A stretch of 64,000 bases of DNA from Heloderma charlesbogerti (Eukaryota; Chordata; Lepidosauria; Squamata; Helodermatidae), in NCBI GenBank assembly GCA_026122225.1, contig JANEZZ010002667.1, forward strand, positions 558,001 to 622,000, given 5' to 3'. Positions 57,098 to 64,000 of the stretch are shown piece after piece. A program made the translations under genes and the position numbers. Positions within the stretch are counted from its first letter, which is position 1. Every line of letters starts with the position of its first letter. The notes under the pieces were generated by a model. That model was not told the origin of the DNA, searched no databases, and saw only the letters and a list, made by a program, of their open reading frames with translations.

Positions 57098-60000
57098 TGT
57101 TGTTGTTCAGTCGTTAAGTCGTGTCCGACTCTTTGTGACCCCATGGACCATAGCACGCCAGGCCGTCCTGTCCTCCACTCTCTCCCGGAGCGTGCTCAAG
57201 TTCATATCCATTTCATCGGTGATGCTATCTAGCCATCTCATCCTCTGCCGTCCCCTTCTCCTTTTGCCTTCAATCTTTCCCAGCATCAGGGTCTTTTCCA
57301 GGGAGTTTTCTCTTCGCATTAGGTGGCCAAAATATTTGAGCTTCAGCTTCAGTATCTGTCCTTCCAATGAGCACTCAGGGTTGATTTCCTTTAGGATGGA
57401 CTGATTTGACCTCCTTGCAGTCCAGGGGACTCGTGAGAGTCTTCTCCAGCACCACAGTTCGAAAGCATCAATTCTTCGGCGCTCAGCCTTCCTTATAGTC
57501 CACTCTCACAGCCATACATTACTACTGGGAAAACCATAGCTTTGATTAGATGGACCTTTGTCGGCAAGGTGATGTCTCTGCTTCTTACTATGCTGTCTAG
57601 GTTTGCCATAGCTTTCCTCCCAAGGAGCAAGCGTCTTTTAATTTCATGGCTACAGTCACCGTCTGCGGTGATCTTGGAGCCCAAGAAAGTAAAATCTGTC
57701 ACTGCTTCCATTTCTTCCCCTTCTATATGCCAGGAAGTGATGGGGCCAGATGCCATGATCTTAGTTTTTTTAATGTTGACTTTCAAACCAGCTTTTGCAC
57801 TCTCCTCTTTCACCCTCAACAAGAGGCTCTTTAGATCCTCTTCGCTTTCTGCCATTAGGGTGGTATCGTCTGCATATCTGAGGTTGTTGATAATTCTCCC
57901 AGCAATCTTAATTTCAACCTGTGATTCATCCAACCTGCCATTTCTCATGATGTACTCTGCATATAAGTTAAATAAGCAGGGCGACAATATGCAGCCTTGT
58001 CGTACTCCTTTCCCAATTTTGAACCAATCGGTTGTTCCATGTCTGGTTCTTACTGTTGCTTCTTGACCCTCGTACAGGTTTCTCAGGAGACAGGTAAGGT
58101 GGTCTGGTACTCCCATGTCTTTCAGAATTTACCAGAGTTTGTTGTGATCCACACAATCAAAGGCTTTAGCATAGTCAATGAAGCAGAAATAGACGTTTTT
58201 CTGGAATTCTCTTGCTTTCTCCATGATGCAGCGAATGTTGGCGATTGGATCTCTAGTTCCTCTACCTCTTTGAAACCCAGCTTGTACTTCCGGTAGTTCT
58301 CGGTTCACATGCTGCTGAAGCCTAGCTTGTAGGATTTGGAGCATAAGCTTGCTGGCATGTGAAATGAGCGCAATTGTACGGTAGTTTGAACACTCTTTGG
58401 CATTGCCCTTCTTTGGAACTGGAATGTAAACTGACCTTTTCCAGTCCTGTGGCCACTGTTGAGTGTTCCAAATGTGTTGGCATATTGAGTGCAGCACTTT
58501 AACAGCATCATCTTTTAGAATTTTAAATAGCTTAGCTGGAATACTGACATCTCCGCTAGCTTTGTTGTTACTAATGCTTCCTAAGGCCCACTTGACTTCA
58601 CTCTCTAGGATGTCCGGCTCAAGTTCAGTGAGCGCACTATCATGGCTATCAGGGACATTCAGATCTTTCCTATATAGTTCTTCTGTGTATTCTTTCCACG
58701 TCTTCTTAATCTCATCTGCTTCTGTTAGGTTCCTGCCTTCTTTGTCCTTTATCATGCCCGTCTTTGCACAAAACGTTCCCTTGAGATCTCCGATTTTCTT
58801 GAAGAGATCTCTAGTCTTTCCCATTCTGTTGTTTTCCTCGATTTCTTTGCATTGTTCATTTAAGAAGGCCTTCTTGTCTCTCCTTGCTATTCTCTGGAAC
58901 TCTGCATTCAGTTGGATATATCTTCCCCTTTCTCCCTTGCTTTTCACTTCCCTTCTTTCCTCAGCTACGTGTAAAGCCTCCTCAGACAGCCACTTGGCTT
59001 CCTTGCATTTCTTTTTCTTTGGGATGGATTGAGTTGCTGCCTCCTGAACAATGTTACGGACCTCCGTCCATAGTTCCTCAGGCACTCTGTCTATCAGGTC
59101 TAATCCCTGAAATCTATTCCTTACCTCCACTGTATATTCATCAGGGATATGATTGAGGTCATACCTGAATGGTTTAGTGGTTTTCCCTACGTTCTTCAAT
59201 TTAAGCCGAAATTTTGCAACAAGAAGCTTATGATCTGAGCCACAGTCAACTACAGGTCTTGTTTTTACTGACTGATGATGTTCTCCATCTTTGGCTGCGA
59301 AGTACATAATCAATCTGATTTCGATATTGACCATCTGGTGATGTCCATGTGTAGAGTCGCCTCTTGTGCTGGTGGAAAAGAGTGTTTGCTATGATCAGCG
59401 TGTTCTCTTGGCAAAACTCTATTAGCCTTTGTCCTACTTCATTTTGTACACCAAAGCCATGCTTGCCTGTTCTCCCGGTGATTTCTTGACTTCCTCCTTT
59501 GGCATTCCAATCCCCTATGATGAAGAGGACATCTTTTTTTGGTGTTAGTTCTAGAAGGTGTTGTAGGTCTTCATAGAACCGATCAACCTCAGCTTCTTCG
59601 GCCTCAGTGGTTGGGGCATAGACTTGAATTACTGTGATGTTGAATGGTTTGCCTTGGATTCGTACTGAGATCATTCTATCGTTTTTGAGATTGTACCCCA
59701 GTACTGCTTTTCCCACCCTTTTGTTGACTGTGAGTGCTACTCCATTTCTTCCAAGGGATTCTTGCCCACAGTAGTAGATATAATGATCACACCTGAATTA
59801 AATTCGCCCATGCCTGTCCATTTTAGTTCGCTGATTCCCAAGATGTCAATGTTCAATCTTGCCATCTCATGTTTGACCACTTCCAGCTTACCTTGATTCA
59901 TTGACCTTACATTCCAGGTTCCTAAACAATATTGTTCTTTACAGCATCGGTTTTTCTTTTCACCACCAGGCACATCCACAGCTGAGTGTCCTTTCGGGTT

Positions 60001-60314
60001 TGGCCCAGCTGTTTCACTCTTTCTGGCGCTACTTGGAAATACCCTCTGCTCTTCCCCAGTAGTATATTGGACACCTTCCGATCTGTGGGGCTCATCTTCC
60101 GGCGTCATCTCTTTTAGCCTTGTGATACGTTCCATGGGGTTTTCTTGGCAAGAATACTGGAGTGGGTTGCCATTTCCTTCTCCAGTGGATCACGTTTTGT
60201 CAGAACTCTCTGCCATGACCTGTCAGTCTTGGGTGGCCCTGCACGGCGTAGCTTATGGCTTCACTGAGTTACTCAAGCCCCTTCGCCGCAACAAGGCAGT
60301 GATCCATGAAGGGG
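57098..60314 (-). mobile_element. Full-length BovB LINE, copy 3 (3217 bp), uninterrupted
   Basis: Perfect 11-bp duplication AAATAATTGAT (57087-57097, 60315-60325). No later insertion, so it gives the reference structure for copies 1 and 2. Antisense to NEBL, in the intron just before the first nebulette repeat exon. Confidence 0.94.
57107..60250 (-). pseudogene. BovB endonuclease/reverse transcriptase, copy 3, broken
   Basis: Pieces: 60135-59737 (N-terminus, CLGTWNVRSMNQGKL), a 2-nt insertion near 59788-59792 (ATCACACCTG where copy 2 has GTCACCTG), 59716-59246 (endonuclease, GDWNAKGG and QIDYVL), a frame break at about 59250-59330, 59334-58129 (GSDHKLLVAKF, linker, RT start through FIDYAKAFDCVDHNKLW), a nonsense TAA at 58129-58131 directly after KLW, 58116-57493 (GVRQGCILSP, LRYADDTTLMAE), a 1-nt deletion near 57502 that ends GCESW early, then 57367-57107 (C-terminal RRGRQRMRWLD). 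All catalytic motifs are readable, but the copy is inactive. Confidence 0.9.
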
Positions 60315-60978
60315 AAATAATTGATACAATTACGAATATACTACTGTCTGTGTTGCAAAGAATACTATGAAGACACCCTTATAAAATAGACTTTATTTTG
60401 TAAATATAAAAACCAAACCAAACAAAGAGAATTCCAGGTAGCTATGTGCTACCAAGCCCCATTTCAAGAGAGTCAACTCAGTTCTTATGTGCATGATTTA
60501 ATATCGGAGTACTCCAATCCAGCCATACTACTGGAAGCTATCAAGATACATGTAATATTTAGATGACATAGATGCTATGGCCATAATTGTGAATGCTCTA
60601 CTGTCTGTACCGCTATGACCCTGCTCATAAGCTAAGATCTATATCAAAGGTTCTACCAGTGTACCCACAGGTGAAATTGGTTGGGTTGGCAAGCACCCAA
60701 GATAGGGCGTCACAGTTGCGAACTCGCTTCAAGTTAACATTAATTTAGCCTCTTCTGTTCTAAAATTCACAGAAGACTTAAATATGTATTTTTACTACTG
60801 CATTTTCTTAAGTGAATGTTTGTGATCTGAATCATTTTTTTTCATGCATTCACTTCATGCTTATATACTCTGCCTAATTGATAGATACGCATATGCGCTC
60901 TCAGTCTCTCTTAATTCCTTACCTTCTGCTTCCCTTTTCTAACCCACTTCTTTCCCCACCCACCCCATCCCTTTGCAG

Positions 60979-61083
60979 GTCCATTATAAGGAAGAATATG
61001 AGAAATCTAAAGGCAAATGCACTTCTGTATCTGACACCCCTCAGCTAATACATGTGAAAAACCTTTCTGCCTTTATTTCTGAG
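60979..61083 (+). CDS. NEBL: NEBL exon: nebulette first nebulin repeat
   Basis: 105 nt, phase 0-0, 35 residues: VHYKEEYEKSKGKCTSVSDT then PQLIHVKNLSAFISE. This is one 35-residue nebulin repeat (YK near the start, DTPQLIHVKN core), an actin-binding unit of the Z-disc protein nebulette. It best fits the first repeat (human, from memory: YKEEFKKSKDKC...HVKNIGAFISE). Acceptor TTTGCAG with an excellent pyrimidine tract; donor GTATGG. Intact. The next exon should begin with a KYK-type motif and lies beyond the window or further in the 3' intron. Confidence 0.95.
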
Positions 61084-62240
61084 GTATGGCACAGAACATT
61101 TGGAGAGTTTTTTGGTAATATTTATTGTCCTGGAGTGACTTACACAGTAGTGGTTTACCGGTTCTACACTTTGCTTTATGAAGCAGCATTAGTCACCAGT
61201 ATTTTCATAGATGACACTACTACTACTATAGGTAATAACTGAAATGTATATTCAGAGCTGAAAATATTTTACAGTTATTAAATTGTCTCTAGCTCCTGAT
61301 TTTATAGATGAATAAATTGAGGGGTAAATAAAATTCCACTGAATGTTTTCTCCATTTCAGTTTTCATGCTGAAAGTAGCGTTTGATGAGAAGTAGCACAA
61401 TTTCCTAAAAAATGCTTTGACTGTGAGAATATGCACCCCCTCTAAGTCTGTTCAGTGCTGCTGTTCTACATCTCCTGTTTCAGTACCTCCCTTCTGCCCC
61501 TAGTCCTTTGTTTTTCCCAGAGTGAGTCGTATGAGCTCAACTAACAGGGATCATGCATTGAATGGGATTACGTTAATACTATTTAATGTTGTTCAATGTA
61601 TGTGTGTGTACATATATTTAGATGTGTGTACGTGTATATGCGATTTAGCCAGTTGGGTTTGGTTATGTGATGCCATCACTGAGGGTGAAGTCAACTGAGA
61701 ATGAAGGCAGTGCTTCTTGGACAAATCATGTAGGTGATCTTAGCTAATTTGAGATTATGCAGTCAACAGGATGGCAACATTTATAAGAAGGGCTTCTCCA
61801 CATGGGGCTTTTATCATGCTATTGAGATTGGTTACTCACAGAAGTTTGTGAGTCCTTTACATGATGCTGTCAGCCTCCAGGGCCAATCCTGTATCTTCTG
61901 ACCTTTATTCCCCCCCCTTTTTTTTAAAGATCAGAGATAATGAGCCATTAAAATAGGAGTTGAATTTCTCCATGAAAAGAGGGAGTTGCAGAATAACAGG
62001 AACTATACCACAGCACCATCTAGTGCCTGTATGATGAAACATATAGAACTCACAGATAAAGGGGAAAAAAGGGAAGCACATATTAAGGGCCGATCGTAAT
62101 CCTGCAAAGAATCTGGAAGCAAAAGCCCAGAAAAAATTGTGGGATAAAAAGCCTCTGTGTGGAGAAACTCTTAAGTCACTTGAATTGGTTAAAATGTTAG
62201 AAAGCGCAAATTATAAATGACTGATCTCTTGTGTGCTTAA

Positions 62241-62706
62241 GAGACCAATCCTATGGTCCCTGGGCAAGGGTCCCAGGGGCCATAGGATGGCTCGGAAAAC
62301 CCCTTCCGAGGTCAGAGACAGTGCAGCAACCTCGAAAGGGGAGTCAGAGATCCACCCCTGCCCCTTTGCAGCCATCACAGAGAGAACCACACCAGCTGCC
62401 TCTCCAAGGCTGGAAAATAGACCTTGAAGATGGGGGCAGTGAGGGGAGGAGACTGGAGAGGCCAGGATATGATTTATCCTGAGCCTCCTCCAACCACCTT
62501 TCTTCCCTTTCAAGTACCCTGCCTTGCTAGATGGGCTGAAAGCCTGTCTAACGAAAACAGCATAGAACGGGGGACAGGGAGGCAAAGATTGCCTCCGCTG
62601 CTCCTCCCGTCCTGCTGGCTTCAACCTGGCAGAGCATCAGAATCTTGGAAGCCTCTGTGTTTGGGGGCTTCTGAGTAGCGAGGGTGGAGTCCATAGGACT
62701 GTGCCC
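62241..62706. repeat. Non-autonomous DNA element with TAA duplication
   Basis: Ends GAGACCAATCCTATGG and CCATAGGACTGTGCCC are imperfect inverted repeats, with TAA at 62238-62240 and 62707-62709. The termini resemble the palindromic TWA MITEs at 15182 and 35836 (GGGTGCAATCCTATG). The GC-rich interior (466 bp) carries no transposase. Confidence 0.5.
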
Positions 62707-62799
62707 TAAATTGTTCATAGAAACTGTAGCTGTTCTGGTCATGTCTCCTCTGAGGATGCAGGAACTACTCAGTTCTCTCTGTAACAGAGAAGACAGATT

Positions 62800-63556
62800 A
62801 TCTTTTATCAGCCTAAACTTAGGAGCACCTTTCTATCAGTTTAGGCTTAAGATCCCCTTTTATCAGTTTAGGCTGATATACCAAGTACGCCCTTCTCTGG
62901 ACAGAGATTGCTTAGCTTCAGTTATCCATGCTCTGATAACCTTTTACCTGGATTACTGTAATGCATTATATGTGGGGCTGCCTTTGAAAATGGTCTGGAA
63001 ACTTCATCTGGTCCAAAACAGGACAGCGAGATCTTATTATGGCAGTATTTTTCCAGCTGCCCTGGCTGGAAAAATACCATGTTTGGGCACGATTCAAAAT
63101 GCTGGTATTAACATTCAGAGCCCTAAACAGTTTGGAGCCAGGTTATCTGAAGGATCATCTCTCCCCATATGTATCTGCCCAGACCCTAAGATCATTTTCA
63201 GGGGTCCTTCTCTGGGAGCCTCTACCAGGAAGAGAGCCTTTTCTGCTGTGGCACTCCAGCTGTGGAATGAGCTCTCTAGAGAGGTTTGTCTGGCGGCTAT
63301 GTTGTACTCCTTTCGGCAGCAGATGAAGACCTTTTTTATTTTCCCAGAATTTTAGCATTCTAGTCTTTTAGCTCTGCTGTTTTAAATCTGTACTTTAAAC
63401 CTCTGCATTGCTGCTAGGTTTTATTCTGGTTGTACTTTTATATTGTAGTTTTAAGGTTTTATATTTTATATTCTTTTATGTTGTACTTTGTGGTTTTAAA
63501 TTTTGTGAACCACCTAGAGAGCTTCGGCTATTGGGCGGAATAGAAATGTAATAACA
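62800..63556 (+). mobile_element. L2-like LINE 3' end
   Basis: Plus-strand frame to 63355 contains [23 protein letters not shown] (about 62920-62988) and, after a shuffled stretch, RAFSAVALQLWNELSREV (about 63235-63288), the C-terminal region of the L2-group protein. 3' UTR ends 'gaaccacctagagagcttcggctattgggcggaatagaaatg' at about 63507-63548. At 62808-62876 a short 'atcagtttaggct' block is repeated three times, one inverted. 5'-truncated, not functional. Confidence 0.82.
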
Positions 63557-64000
63557 TTCTGGAGCTAGTTTTTTTTTAATTACTTTTATTAGGACTGTTT
63601 TAATTCTAAAAATGAGCAAATGTCTTAGAGGTATACATCAGTGGAAGCTGGTAATGGGTTTCAAGTAGCACACTGGAATTACTTTAATACCTAAGTTTGA
63701 GTTAAAAATGGAAGTCAGAGTGTTCAAGACCTAGATACCCTTAGCCTTTTTAACTCGTTTAATAAGTTTTTGATGTGCTGAATATAAATTAGTTGGGTAC
63801 TAGCTCATAACCTTTAGCCAATTTGATCTATATTATCCAATATGTTTGACACCCTGTGCTATGTGTGAATTCTTTTGGCTCTTATTGATTCTAAGTATGC
63901 ATGAAGATATCAATATTTCTTCTGAATATACCTTTTGAAAGAAATATATACAGGCTTTAGTGATTTTAAAAAGTATGATGTGATAAATGTGTAGGAATGA

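Larger units (their letters stand above)
54353..60978 (+). other. NEBL: NEBL intron between nebulette exons 2 and 3
   Basis: About 6.6 kb. Contains two palindromic MITEs, LINE tails and a full-length BovB, listed separately. Unique stretches 54353-54890, 55196-56220 and 60326-60978 hold no recognisable exon. The 3' end has a long pyrimidine tract (about 60905-60975) ending TTTGCAG. Confidence 0.8.
61084..64000 (+). other. NEBL: NEBL intron after the first nebulette repeat exon
   Basis: No further nebulin-repeat exon is seen up to the window end. 61084-62237 and 63560-64000 are unique AT-rich intron with no other feature; a non-autonomous element and an L2-like 3' end are listed separately. 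Confidence 0.75.

Noticed and set aside
57542..58066. Plus-strand open frames of 60-190 residues over the BovB copies
   Set aside because: They recur in all three copies as mirror images of the minus-strand RTE protein and have no domain of their own.

Overview
The window is vertebrate nuclear DNA from inside one large, intron-rich gene, NEBL (LASP2/nebulette), read on the + strand. The repeat content (full-length BovB/RTE LINEs, L2-like and CR1 LINEs, a DIRS element, Sauria-like tRNA SINEs, hAT and other MITEs) points to a squamate reptile; the species cannot be named from this. Only four protein-coding exons are visible. One nebulin-repeat exon (4168-4275) matches the LASP2-specific exon of NEBL. 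About 50 kb downstream are the first exons of the cardiac nebulette isoform: exon 1 with the start codon (54120-54188), exon 2 (54281-54352) and exon 3 with the first nebulin repeat (60979-61083). All are phase 0, so the window spans the intron in which the second, muscle-type promoter of NEBL lies (candidate promoter about 53840-54119).  Layout: 1-4167 is a LASP2 intron with old MITEs and a SINE. 4276-12465 is intron holding a three-level nest: an L2-like LINE split by a full-length BovB, itself split by a hAT-like multi-hairpin element. 15.2-21.9 kb holds a decayed DIRS retrotransposon broken by an L2-like insertion, then another L2-like copy broken by a second multi-hairpin element. 22.4-25.8 kb holds a third multi-hairpin element split by a solo LTR, a CR1 fragment and an L2-like copy. 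25.8-37 kb is mostly unique intron with SINEs, MITEs and another multi-hairpin element (32.6-33.5 kb). 37.1-42.0 kb is a second full-length BovB carrying both a multi-hairpin element and a solo LTR of the same family as the one near 22.6 kb. 42-54 kb is intron with MITEs, SINEs and two LTR candidates. 54-64 kb has the nebulette 5' exons, a third full-length BovB (57.1-60.3 kb), MITEs and an L2-like 3' end.  The least familiar object is a family of five non-autonomous elements (8037-8889, 20418-21374, 22371-23582, 32586-33517, 40068-41241). Each has TAGGG-type ends and a perfect 8-bp target-site duplication, as hAT transposons do. Inside they are built from about 22 copies of a hairpin with stem GTGATAGGCTACGTAA, alternating with GCAAATGGCGGC/GCCGCCATTTGC palindromes. 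In at least two copies the whole core is a 400-500 bp palindrome made of smaller palindromes. They also carry CpG-rich arms with outward-facing 5' splice-donor consensus sequences.  No rRNA, functional tRNA, CRISPR or operon structure is present.
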